A DNA stretch of 44,337 nt from the NCBI GenBank assembly GCA_022821385.1, contig JAJEDR010000065.1, positions 1 through 44,337 on the forward strand, given 5' to 3'. A program made the translations under genes and the position numbers. Source of the DNA: Rhodothermales bacterium. Its GTDB lineage: Bacteria > Bacteroidota > Rhodothermia > Rhodothermales > Bin80. Position 1 is the first letter of the stretch, and the number at the start of each line of letters is the position of its first letter. Under the pieces are notes generated by a model. It did no database searches. It saw nothing but the letters and a program-made list of their open reading frames with translations, and was not told the origin of the DNA. Shown one piece after another: positions 16,501 to 25,152 of this stretch.

Positions 16501-19500
16501 GGCGCATTGTACGGGGCCCTCGCGGTAGCCGCCTCTCATTCCGAAAACGGGGGAGGAGTTGTACAGGATCTGCAATTCCACACTCCGATGATCTTTTCCG
16601 GAAAAAGTTCAGACGAAGGGATTGATCACGATACGGGACGCAAGGTGCAGACTGTGGTGCGTCCATCTGAAAAGTCTCTCCAACTTCAGATTCTAAGCAA
16701 AGACGCGGAGGACGCGGAGTGGACCGTACATGCGGAATGTAATGTATTAATCGGCCCAAATGCATCCCAGGCCCCGCAGACCATCAGTCTGGATCAACTC
16801 AGGAACGCGATGTCTCCGGGGGATATCGCTGCTTTTTACCGGGACAAGGCAAATGTAGGGATTGGTTTCGGGCCGTCCTTTCATACTGTTCAAGCAATCT
16901 GGATCGGAGAAGGAGAAGCTCTGGGAGAGATTGTCTTGCCAGAGAAAAACACGCTGAGTAACGTGAGCATACATCCTCTGTTGCTGGATGGGTGCTTCCA
17001 GGTGATGTCTGCTGCCCGTCAGACTATACCAGAACAAGAGAAGATTACGTACTTGCCCTTTGGTTGCGACCGACTATGGTTCCCAGCACAGCTGCCGAAC
17101 CGAGTGGTTTGTCACGTTCAAATGAACGAAGCGGCTGAAGAAGCGAATGAATCATCGGGTACACCCGCGGAGATCATGAGTGCGGAACTGCGTGTCTATG
17201 ACACACATGGAGTTCTACTCGGTGGATTAAACGGATACATTGTAAAGCGTGCAACGCGGGAAGCACTGCTTTCTGCCGTTGACGATATAGAGGATCTTCT
17301 GTACGAGATAAGCTGGCGGGAAAATCCTCTGATCTCGACCGTGCTGCCGGCAGATTTTTTCCCATCCGCCAGAACCGTTGCTTCGAATTCGGGACTTCTG
17401 TCAGACTATTTGGCTGAAGAGGGGGTTCCAGTACAAGAGAGGACTGCTCTTCTGGATGACCTGGAGCGGTGGGCAAGCTCACGTGCACTCCAAACCTTGG
17501 ATGAATTGGGATGGCAGCGGGAGCATGGAGAAGTCGTAGAACCGGAGGTTCTGCGCGAGCGCCTGGGGGTTCTCTCTGATCACAGCCGCGTCTTTCGCCA
17601 AATGCTCAAGATATTGGCTAAGTCCGGGATTCTAGAGGAGATAAAGGACTCGTTTGTCGTCAGAATTGCGTCCGGGGAGATATTGCCCGACGAATTGCCT
17701 ATGGAACTGGATGCATTTGCGGACAAGATGGCTGCGCGATACTCACATGGCGCCACAGAGATCGGGCTCTTCAGGCGTTGTGGCCCTGCGTTGGGAGCGG
17801 TGCTCCGCGGGCAGGAAAACCCACTAATGTTGTTATTCAGCAGTGGAGATCCAACGCCTGGAGATCTGTACACAAAAGCACCGGTGGCACGGGCGGCTAA
17901 CCGTATTATGAAGGAGACCGTTCGTTCACTTATGAGCGGTTTACCCGCCGACCGCCGCCTCAGGATCATTGAGGTTGGCGCGGGCACGGGCTCCGCTACT
18001 GCCGTGATCCTTCCCGAACTCCCCGAGGGGCGTTTTGATTACGTGTATACTGATATTTCGGTGGGCTTCTTTGCGGAGGCTGAAAAACGATTTCAGGATG
18101 CTGCTGCATCCATAGAATACGTTCCCCTGAACATCGAAAACGACCCTGCTACACAGGGATTTGAGTTGCACAGTTTCGATTTACTGATCGCTTCAAATGT
18201 GCTGCATGCCACGCGATATCTTGACGAAACGCTTGGGTACTGCCTGGACTTGCTTGCACCATCTGGCCAGTTGATAGCGCTTGAGAACCTGCGCGGATGG
18301 GGTTGGATGGACTTGACTTTTGGACAGCTGGATGGCTGGTGGCGATTTGCCGATAGTTACCGCACTGACCACGTCATGGCCAGTCCAGCGGTTTGGCGAC
18401 GTGCACTTGGCGATGCAGGTTTTGGTGAAGTTGAAGTTCTGGGTATTGAAGAACCTGATTTGACAGGAAGGCAGGAAAAGGGCGTGATCATAGCACAAGC
18501 ACCAACCGTAATTCAGGAACGTGCTGGAGTTTGGATACTGGTGGGCGATCAGAACGGAGTTGCGCAAGACTTGGCTGAAGATCTATTCCTTCGTCATCAG
18601 ACGGTCATGCTGGTAGAGGCAGGGGAGGCATATCCGAAAGCCCCTGCCCCTGAATTGAATGAACCTGGCGTCATCCGGGTTACCGCAGACATCCATCGCC
18701 GGGAATCGTGGGAAACGTTGCTGCAAGGCATGCCCAAGGACCTGACGTTGAAAGGTATTGCACACCTTGTTGCCCTTGATGGAGAAAGTTCAAATGTATC
18801 GGCCGAAGAGTTAGCGCAGAATACTCAACGAATTGTGGAAAGCGCACTTGCTCTCGTACAGGCCGTGATAGATACTAATGTAGTGCCAGCTAAAGGCATT
18901 TGGTTTATTACACGGGGTGCCCAAGTAATAGAAAGGGAGTTTACAGGGCAACTAGCGGGCGCGGCATTATGGGGATTTGGTAAAGGTGTCGTCCGGGAAC
19001 TGGCTCATCTGCAGACGAGAATGATCGACCTGGATCCCGGTGAATGCGCCCCTGCCCCCGACCTGGTGGCAGAACTGCTCAATCCTGACCGTGAGAACCA
19101 TATTGCCTATCGTTCTGGCCGACGAAGTGCGGCACGTGTGGTCAGAGAGAATGTAGGTTCGGAGCGTCTCAGCTTCTCCGACAACTCGGCCTGGGTACTG
19201 ACACCAGATCCACATGGCTTAATTGAAAATCTTGACGTCAGGACGCTGCCAGATCGGGATCTGGAGCCGAATGAAGTTCGTGTAGCAGTCAAGGCCTGCG
19301 GCATGAATTACTGGGATGTCTTCCGTTCTCTTGGGTTCATTCAAGAGGATGACCTCGGCCGGGAAATGTGCGGAGATGTGCTCGAGGTCGGTGCTGATGT
19401 ATCAAGGGTTTCGGTCGGCGACTATATCGTCGGGTTGGGGTTCGGTGCATTCGCGTCGGAAATAGTGACACACGAAGAGCTGGTGGCACCCGCACCAGCG

Positions 19501-22500
19501 GGCTTCTCGGTATCGGAATTGGCGACAATGCCATGTGCTTTTGTTTCAGCTGCGTTGTCCTACGAGCTTTCGGGACTGGAAGCTGGCGACCGTGTGCTGA
19601 TCCATGCCGGATCAGGTGGTGTGGGTTTGGCTGCAATTCAACTGGCCAGGGCCGCAGGGGGTGAAGTTTTCACAACCGCAAGCGCTCCGAAACAGGGATA
19701 TCTGCGCTCGCTAGGTGTGAAGCATGTATTCAATAGCCGTGAGACCCGGTTTGGCGAAGAAATTCTCGAGGCCACAAATGGTGAGGGGGTAGATTTGGTG
19801 CTCAATAGCCTTACTAGTGAGGGATTCATTGATGCGAGTCTGTCATGTCTTGCCAAGGGAGGCCGGTTCGTTGAACTGGCAAGAAGGGATATTCTTAGTG
19901 AAGAGGAAATGGCAGCTGTGCGTCCCGATGTGAGCTATGCTATCCTTGAACTGGACCGGCTCAAGAAAACCGACCCCGCCCAAGTTGGCAAAGTTCTTCG
20001 GAACTTGGTGAGACGATTTGATTCCGGGGACCTTAATCCCCTCATTCACAGCAGATGGCCAATAGCCGAAACCGGAGATGCATTGCGATTTATGCGGTCT
20101 GCCCGCCATCTTGGTAAGATTGTTCTTACGAAATCGGCACTGGCACAGGGATCATTTAGACGGGATCGAAGCTATCTCATTACTGGTGGACTAGGGGGAA
20201 TTGGATGTGCTGTTGCAAACTGGTTGGCGGATCATGGAGCGAACGTCATTGTGCTGAACGGGCGACGCCCACCAGGAAAGGAGGCCCAGAGAGTAATTGA
20301 TGCCTTGCAAGCACGTGATATTACCGTGCATGTAGCCCTTGCAGATGTGACGGATCCCGTTGCAATGGACAAGATGCTTGCCGACATACGGCAGGAGTTG
20401 CCGCCCCTTGCCGGGGTCATCCATAGCGTGGGGGTATTGTCAGATGGCGAGTTGGGAGGCCAGAGTTGGAAACGATTCCAGAAGGTACTATGGCCCAAAA
20501 TGATAGGTGCATGGCATTTGCATCGTGCTACTGCAAATTGTGACCTGGACATGTTCCTTCTTTTTTCCAGTCGTGTAGGCGTCATGGGAAATCCAGGACA
20601 GGCAAATCACGCGGCTGCGAATGCATTTTTGGATCAACTTGCTGCACATCGCCGTGCGGTCGGACTCCCAGGCCAGACAATTGCCTGGGGGGCTTGGTCG
20701 GAAATTGGCGAAGCTGCGGAGCAGAAGGAGCGGATTGAAGAGCGGTTGGCGGCGCTTGGCAGTCGCTGGTTTACACCGCAGCAGGGCATCAAGGCACTTG
20801 ACGAACTCGTGCGCACTGACGGTACAAATCCCGTCGTAATGTCAATGGACTGGGGAGTTTACCAGGAGGCAATTCAGGACCGTCCGGCTTTTCTGGAGGA
20901 CTTGCTGGACGACGCTTCTGATGAAGAAAGCGATTCGACGGTATTGCTTGAAGATCCGCTATCGCTGTTGCGAGGAATGCCAGCGGCCGAGCACAAAGAC
21001 CTACTAGTATCCTTCCTTCAGCAAGAGCTCCAGGCCGTGCTGCGCTTACCAAATGCCCCCTCTCCCACGGTAGGATTCTTTGATTTGGGGATGGATTCGT
21101 TGATGGCAGTTGAACTGCGGAATCGACTAAACCGCGCGTTTGCCGACGAGTACGTGGCCTCTAATACAGTGGTGTTTGACTATCCAGATATCAACACTTT
21201 GGCAGGGCATTTGGCCGATGAATTAGGATCAATTGGCCCCGCTCCTGCCCCGCTACAGCTTGTTGCACAACAGCAGCAACCGGTTGCACAGAGCGATGAG
21301 GACGGCATTGCGGTGATAGGTATGGCGTGTCGCTTCCCTGGTGCACCAGACATTGAGGCATTTTGGGGATTGCTTGAATCCGGGCGCAATACCGTTTCGG
21401 ATGGACGTACTGATCCTGGTCCTTGGGAGGGGGTAATGGGGAATCCCTCTGCGGAGGATCCTGTCCTGAGACGGGGATCGTTTCTGGACGGGCTGGATCA
21501 ATTTGATGCAGAGTTTTTCAAGATCAGACCAGTCGAAGCTCGGATCATGGATCCGAGACAACGCATTCTCCTGGAAACCAGTTGGAACGCGATTGAGGAC
21601 GCTGCAATTGATCCTGACTCTCTCAGATCCAGCCGAACAGGGATCTATGTTGGGATGGGACCCAGCGAATACAGAGAGCTACTTTCCGGGAGCGGTCAGG
21701 ATTACAACTATCTTGGTACTGCTGCCAGCGTTGCAATAGGACGTATTGCTTTTCTGTTGGGGCTGATGGGGCCAGCTGTTGCGCTGGATATGACGTGTGC
21801 GTCCTCGTTGGCTGCAATCCACCAGGCAATATTGGGTCTCCGGTCTGGGGAGATAAACCTTGCTCTAGCAGGTGGTGTCAATGTGGTTCTTTCTCCCGCA
21901 ACCACAAGGTTTATGGCGGATTACGACCTGCTGTCGTTAAGCGGAAATTGCAGAACATTCGATGCAGAAGCCGATGGATTCGTTCGGGGAGAGGGCTGTG
22001 GAATCGTAATCCTCAAGCGGCTAAGCGATGCGGTATCGGATGGAGATCGCATATGGGGGATCATTCGTGGTTCTGCAGTGAATCAAAATGGTGCCAGCGC
22101 AGCACTTACGGTACCGAACGGCAAAGCACAGGAACAAGTCCTGGAAGATGCGCTGTCTCAGTCTGGGATTTCCCCCTCAGAAGTGGACTTTCTGGAAGTA
22201 CATGCAACTGGGTCACCTATGGGGGATCCGATCGAGGTTAATTCAGCTGCTTCCGTATATGGCAGGGACCGTGAAGCGGATCATCCACTTCTGCTCGGAA
22301 CCGTGAAGACAAATATTGGCCATCTTGAGTCGGCAGCAGGCGTAGCCGGCCTCATTAAAGTCCTGTTAGCAATGGACAGGAGAGTCCTTCCTAAACATTT
22401 GCATTTTGATGAACCGAACCCATATGTAGAGTGGAGCCAGTTGCCAATTCAGGTCACTTCGGAAAACGTGGACTGGCCAAGCCGAACAGGCCGCCCACCT

Positions 22501-23823
22501 CGGGCGGGAGTCAGTGCATTCTCAATCTCAGGGGCGAACGCGCATATTGTAGTGGAAGGTCACACCCAATCCAGAGATGCAACCTGTAATTCTCCGGCAG
22601 GTGCTCCTAAATCTATCCCCGTTCCAGAGTTAAGGGTGGACGTGGACATTTCAGATACTGAAAACTGGGACCAGCGACGTGTAAGAATACTGCCTCTGTC
22701 ATCAAAATCAGACAATGCACTGCGAGAGCTAGCCGGACGCCACATCCACTGGCTTGACGAGCACAGCACGATGCAGTATGCCGGGATTTCTGTAGAGGAT
22801 TTGCTCGCAGATATGACATGGACCGCAGCAACAGGACGAAGCCACTTATCCCTTCGAACAGGGATTGTGTTCGACGACGAAAAGTCACTTCGAAGCGGCT
22901 TGATGAGCGTCGCCGGGACAAATGGAAGATTACCCGTGCCTGAAAAAAGCCCGAAGCTGGCGTTTCTCTTTAGCGCAAAGGAAACCCTCGAAGTTGGAGT
23001 GGGGGCGGAATTGTATCGTACTGAACCGGTCGTGCGTGCAGTTCTGGATCACTGTGACCAATTGCTACAGGAAGAATTGGGAGCCTCGTTGCTTGATGTG
23101 ATGCTTGGGAATTCCGAAAATCTCTCTGATTTAACGATATGGCGAGTCCCAGCTCTCTTTGCACTTCAATGTGCCCAAGCTGCATTGTGGGAGAGTGTCG
23201 GGATTCACCCCGATGCAGTAATCGGGGTTGGTCCAGGAGAAATAGCGGCTGCGTATGCAGCCGGTGTTTTGAAGCTGGAGGATGGGCTCGCTCTTGCTTT
23301 GCGGCATGCTGAACTGGTTGAAGCGAATCCGCGTACCGAGGACACTCAAACCTTCCTGAACGAGATGTCATTTGCACTACCATCCACCCGTATTGTAAGT
23401 GGAATGACCGGTCTACAAGTGAGTGCTGATATGCCCATAGATGCAGCCTACTGGGCCCGACAGGCGCGTTCACCTGCGACACTTGACAAGTGCCTCTCGA
23501 CCATCACGGAAATGGAAATAACGGTCGTCGTAGAAGTCGGTCACGAAATGTCGGTGAATCCAGAGGCACCTTCACCTTGGCCAAAAAGTTCAGAGCACGC
23601 GGACACTAAACAGGTGGAACCGGGGCCGGCAGGTTCAGGAAAAGACATCGCCAACGTATCCAGCGAGAACTTTATGCGCTCGGTTGCAAGATTGTACGAA
23701 GCAGGTCTCAATCTCGATTTCTCAGGATTGTTTGCCGGAGAAAAGAGAAGTCGAATCTCGCTGCCTACCTATCCTTTCCAACGGCGCCACTTCTGGTTCA
23801 AGAACTCTGCTCCGAGTTCATGA
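13516..23823 (+). CDS. Type I polyketide synthase: KS-AT-DH-cMT-psiKR-ER-KR-ACP-KS-(eroded AT)
   Basis: This 3435-residue multidomain enzyme builds a carbon chain on its own carrier domain. Domains by residue: KS1 10-438 (Cys185, His320, His360); AT1 576-870 (GQG at 582, Ser667 in GHSVGE, His774 in AFHSP, malonyl-type); DH 955-1250 (His986, Asp1158); C-methyltransferase about 1395-1665 (EVGAGTGSAT at 1486); non-catalytic KR half about 1680-1880; ER 1890-2208 (HAGSGGVG at 2030); KR 2216-2440 (GGLGGIG, Lys2328, Ser2352, His2365 in place of Tyr); ACP about 2495-2565 (Ser2528); Gln/Pro linker; KS2 2595-3015 (Cys2761, His2896, His2936); eroded AT 3147-3350; post-AT linker to the end. There is no loading module or thioesterase, so iterative use of the first eight domains is likely. 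The order resembles fungal highly reducing PKSs and the small sponge-symbiont 'sup' PKSs. ATG at 13516 or 13519 may be the start. Confidence 0.93.
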   Translation: MMIAKHHPKDPIAIVGMACRFPGAPDLAAFWQLLESGTNAVIQGEPGSGVGRIGKLAVGPDPKPACCFGGYLDEVDLFDAAFFRLSPVEAQFLDPQQRLMLETCWYALEDAGIAPETLRGSRTGVYTGVSSGQYYDLVRDAIDVETADPASSLYAATGNAPNTASGRVSFALGLQGPAVSIDTACSSSLVAIHQAVSGLLRGESDIALAGGVNMVLSGMSMELRANAGMLSPDGRCATFDEAANGYVRGEGCGIVVLKRLAEAETDRDRIWGVIRSTALNQDGASSGLTVPNGISQERVIKAALKRAGLDPSQIDYLETHGTGTSVGDPIELQAIGNVYGSERAADQPLLIGSVKTNIGHLETAAGVAGVIKVILSMNKRCIPEHLHFSKPNSALAWEELPIQVTAEKNDWPNNSGKPPYAGVSGFGWSGTNAHIILQGYDGPGLKAEHADLGENVVGLPKRIPVALPRSIAQYPSEQLALPRRKLRMLPLSGKSDGALVDAAKQYRSWLNKNNGQPNSDTAQSLLSNMAWTASTGRSHFSHRAGLLYDDLARLREQLDALIAAGKGSDPYRPEKIGFLFTGQGSQWIGMGRDIYETEPVARAVLDRCNEVVQSERNTSLLDVIFGRSSEDLYNTIWAQPAIYAIECAIAELWISLGVRPQMVMGHSVGEFAAAHIAGVISLEDGLQIMMRRSEILSSLPEAGAMAAIFAPVSDVKSAVHEQNGKSQSERLGIAATNGAHQVISGSVKAVQRVAKQFESRNVRVSFLRTDQAFHSPLVAPRLDALEKLFEEIEIATPSIQFISNVTGQAANPDMILDGSYWRRHAREAVAFSRGVQTFATLGVDLVIEVGPHAVLGPMLSLAWPEPGKSQPNNAAPPRVLSSLRRPPEDSADSADQSEYGFIASVANAYEAGVNLSFEGLFAGETRNRISLPGYPFQREHHWVDAPKRRKRDAGHPLLGERHESASGEIFFETELFPSDPTWLQDHKVFDQILAPGALYGALAVAASHSENGGGVVQDLQFHTPMIFSGKSSDEGIDHDTGRKVQTVVRPSEKSLQLQILSKDAEDAEWTVHAECNVLIGPNASQAPQTISLDQLRNAMSPGDIAAFYRDKANVGIGFGPSFHTVQAIWIGEGEALGEIVLPEKNTLSNVSIHPLLLDGCFQVMSAARQTIPEQEKITYLPFGCDRLWFPAQLPNRVVCHVQMNEAAEEANESSGTPAEIMSAELRVYDTHGVLLGGLNGYIVKRATREALLSAVDDIEDLLYEISWRENPLISTVLPADFFPSARTVASNSGLLSDYLAEEGVPVQERTALLDDLERWASSRALQTLDELGWQREHGEVVEPEVLRERLGVLSDHSRVFRQMLKILAKSGILEEIKDSFVVRIASGEILPDELPMELDAFADKMAARYSHGATEIGLFRRCGPALGAVLRGQENPLMLLFSSGDPTPGDLYTKAPVARAANRIMKETVRSLMSGLPADRRLRIIEVGAGTGSATAVILPELPEGRFDYVYTDISVGFFAEAEKRFQDAAASIEYVPLNIENDPATQGFELHSFDLLIASNVLHATRYLDETLGYCLDLLAPSGQLIALENLRGWGWMDLTFGQLDGWWRFADSYRTDHVMASPAVWRRALGDAGFGEVEVLGIEEPDLTGRQEKGVIIAQAPTVIQERAGVWILVGDQNGVAQDLAEDLFLRHQTVMLVEAGEAYPKAPAPELNEPGVIRVTADIHRRESWETLLQGMPKDLTLKGIAHLVALDGESSNVSAEELAQNTQRIVESALALVQAVIDTNVVPAKGIWFITRGAQVIEREFTGQLAGAALWGFGKGVVRELAHLQTRMIDLDPGECAPAPDLVAELLNPDRENHIAYRSGRRSAARVVRENVGSERLSFSDNSAWVLTPDPHGLIENLDVRTLPDRDLEPNEVRVAVKACGMNYWDVFRSLGFIQEDDLGREMCGDVLEVGADVSRVSVGDYIVGLGFGAFASEIVTHEELVAPAPAGFSVSELATMPCAFVSAALSYELSGLEAGDRVLIHAGSGGVGLAAIQLARAAGGEVFTTASAPKQGYLRSLGVKHVFNSRETRFGEEILEATNGEGVDLVLNSLTSEGFIDASLSCLAKGGRFVELARRDILSEEEMAAVRPDVSYAILELDRLKKTDPAQVGKVLRNLVRRFDSGDLNPLIHSRWPIAETGDALRFMRSARHLGKIVLTKSALAQGSFRRDRSYLITGGLGGIGCAVANWLADHGANVIVLNGRRPPGKEAQRVIDALQARDITVHVALADVTDPVAMDKMLADIRQELPPLAGVIHSVGVLSDGELGGQSWKRFQKVLWPKMIGAWHLHRATANCDLDMFLLFSSRVGVMGNPGQANHAAANAFLDQLAAHRRAVGLPGQTIAWGAWSEIGEAAEQKERIEERLAALGSRWFTPQQGIKALDELVRTDGTNPVVMSMDWGVYQEAIQDRPAFLEDLLDDASDEESDSTVLLEDPLSLLRGMPAAEHKDLLVSFLQQELQAVLRLPNAPSPTVGFFDLGMDSLMAVELRNRLNRAFADEYVASNTVVFDYPDINTLAGHLADELGSIGPAPAPLQLVAQQQQPVAQSDEDGIAVIGMACRFPGAPDIEAFWGLLESGRNTVSDGRTDPGPWEGVMGNPSAEDPVLRRGSFLDGLDQFDAEFFKIRPVEARIMDPRQRILLETSWNAIEDAAIDPDSLRSSRTGIYVGMGPSEYRELLSGSGQDYNYLGTAASVAIGRIAFLLGLMGPAVALDMTCASSLAAIHQAILGLRSGEINLALAGGVNVVLSPATTRFMADYDLLSLSGNCRTFDAEADGFVRGEGCGIVILKRLSDAVSDGDRIWGIIRGSAVNQNGASAALTVPNGKAQEQVLEDALSQSGISPSEVDFLEVHATGSPMGDPIEVNSAASVYGRDREADHPLLLGTVKTNIGHLESAAGVAGLIKVLLAMDRRVLPKHLHFDEPNPYVEWSQLPIQVTSENVDWPSRTGRPPRAGVSAFSISGANAHIVVEGHTQSRDATCNSPAGAPKSIPVPELRVDVDISDTENWDQRRVRILPLSSKSDNALRELAGRHIHWLDEHSTMQYAGISVEDLLADMTWTAATGRSHLSLRTGIVFDDEKSLRSGLMSVAGTNGRLPVPEKSPKLAFLFSAKETLEVGVGAELYRTEPVVRAVLDHCDQLLQEELGASLLDVMLGNSENLSDLTIWRVPALFALQCAQAALWESVGIHPDAVIGVGPGEIAAAYAAGVLKLEDGLALALRHAELVEANPRTEDTQTFLNEMSFALPSTRIVSGMTGLQVSADMPIDAAYWARQARSPATLDKCLSTITEMEITVVVEVGHEMSVNPEAPSPWPKSSEHADTKQVEPGPAGSGKDIANVSSENFMRSVARLYEAGLNLDFSGLFAGEKRSRISLPTYPFQRRHFWFKNSAPSS

Positions 23824-25152
23824 TCCTGGAAGTGCGACCCTGAATGTTGACCCTTGGCCAACGACGGATCTCACCAATGTTAGCGACCCTCCATGATAGT
23901 CTACTACGATACGCTTGGCTAAACTGAGGCCCAACCCCCAACCTCGGGTCTTTGTGCTGTACCCCGGCTTGAAAATATTGGACCATTCGCGGCGATCTAT
24001 GCCTTTACCGTTGTCGCTGATGTCGATGTATACTCCATTGCGTCCCGCCCCTGCAATTATCTCAACTTGGGCCTGCCTATTCTCTATGGCATCTAGAGCG
24101 TTCTTGAGCAAATTTTCTATCACCCAGGCAAATAATTCTGGATTAATTGGTGCTTTCAGTTCCTTCGACACATTAACCGTCAGGGTTGCGCCGCGGCGTG
24201 GCAGGCGCCTGCGGATGTAATCTGCGGTTGACTCAATAACAGGAAACAACTGCTGGTTTTCCAGCTTTGGCATCGAACCGATATCGTTAAACCGATTCGC
24301 AATCAGACTTAATCGCTGAACATCTTCGTCGACTTCTTTCAGCACCTCATGATCCGCGTTCGGACTCGTACGCATCACTTCAAGCCAACCCAGCAGGCTG
24401 GATATTGGGGTCCCAAGTTGGTGCGCAGCTTCACGCGCCATACCTACCCATAGATTACTCTGCTCACTCCGGCGAGCAGATGAAAAGCCGAGATAGCCAA
24501 TCCCAATGAACAACGCAACAAATGTAAGCTGCAGGTACGGGTACACGCGTAGATCCCGAATAATCGTGCTCTCATCGTAGTGTACCCTCTGGACCAATGG
24601 TGCGGCAGGGGAATCTGATAGAATCTCAATCAAGATCGGCTCGAACTTTCTGTCCATCCGGGCAATACTCCGTGCAATTTGCAACGAATCCTGAGGAGTC
24701 AGGTCTAAGGAATCCGGCACCCCCAGATGTTGCCACCTGATAGGTGTTCCGTCGGCATCAACAATCGCCGCAGGAACATCAGGGGAGTGTTCGGACATAA
24801 TATTAAAGATGAAATCAATATGATCCCCCTGGGGTAGCCTACTAGCCCAGGCCAGCGCCGCCCGATTCCGCTGTGCATTTGGATCTGCGGGATCCAGGGT
24901 TTCTGCCATAGCGCGAAAATCCTGCTCATAGGGATTTTCCACGGCGGCACGTGCCATCTGCTCTATCGCACCTGCCCAAATGGTCACGCTTGTGCGTTCC
25001 CGCTCTTGCAAGTGACGAACAAGAGAGCTGGTGTACAATAGAGACGCCGAAGCAATGCCCGAAGCGAATACAATGAGCACCAGTTTTAGCTTGGGGGTTG
25101 TTAAAAAGGCTCGCATGAAACTGAATAGTCTGCAATGGGGACCATTGGTCAT
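23818..25152 (-). CDS. Membrane sensor histidine kinase
   Basis: This inner-membrane kinase has 444 residues. It has TM1 at about 23-42, a periplasmic sensor of about 160 residues without a recognised fold, TM2 at about 206-224, and then the kinase core without an obvious HAMP domain. The phospho-acceptor is His244 in AAHQLGTPISSL. The ATP-binding boxes are NLLKNALDA (N), DNGKGID (G1) and TRGWGLGLSLAKRIV (G2). The start ATG overlaps the purA stop as ATGA, which supports 25152. A second ATG at 25116 (MRAFLTTPK) would give a more standard signal-anchor. No response regulator is adjacent, so the partner is elsewhere. Its last 6 bp overlap the end of the convergent PKS gene. Confidence 0.87.
   Translation of the reverse strand: MTNGPHCRLFSFMRAFLTTPKLKLVLIVFASGIASASLLYTSSLVRHLQERERTSVTIWAGAIEQMARAAVENPYEQDFRAMAETLDPADPNAQRNRAALAWASRLPQGDHIDFIFNIMSEHSPDVPAAIVDADGTPIRWQHLGVPDSLDLTPQDSLQIARSIARMDRKFEPILIEILSDSPAAPLVQRVHYDESTIIRDLRVYPYLQLTFVALFIGIGYLGFSSARRSEQSNLWVGMAREAAHQLGTPISSLLGWLEVMRTSPNADHEVLKEVDEDVQRLSLIANRFNDIGSMPKLENQQLFPVIESTADYIRRRLPRRGATLTVNVSKELKAPINPELFAWVIENLLKNALDAIENRQAQVEIIAGAGRNGVYIDISDNGKGIDRREWSNIFKPGYSTKTRGWGLGLSLAKRIVVDYHGGSLTLVRSVVGQGSTFRVALPGS

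Noticed and set aside
23821..23900. PKS continuing past its stop by frameshift
   Set aside because: The downstream DNA encodes the natural C-terminus of the convergent kinase, and no plus-strand frame there resembles PKS domains.
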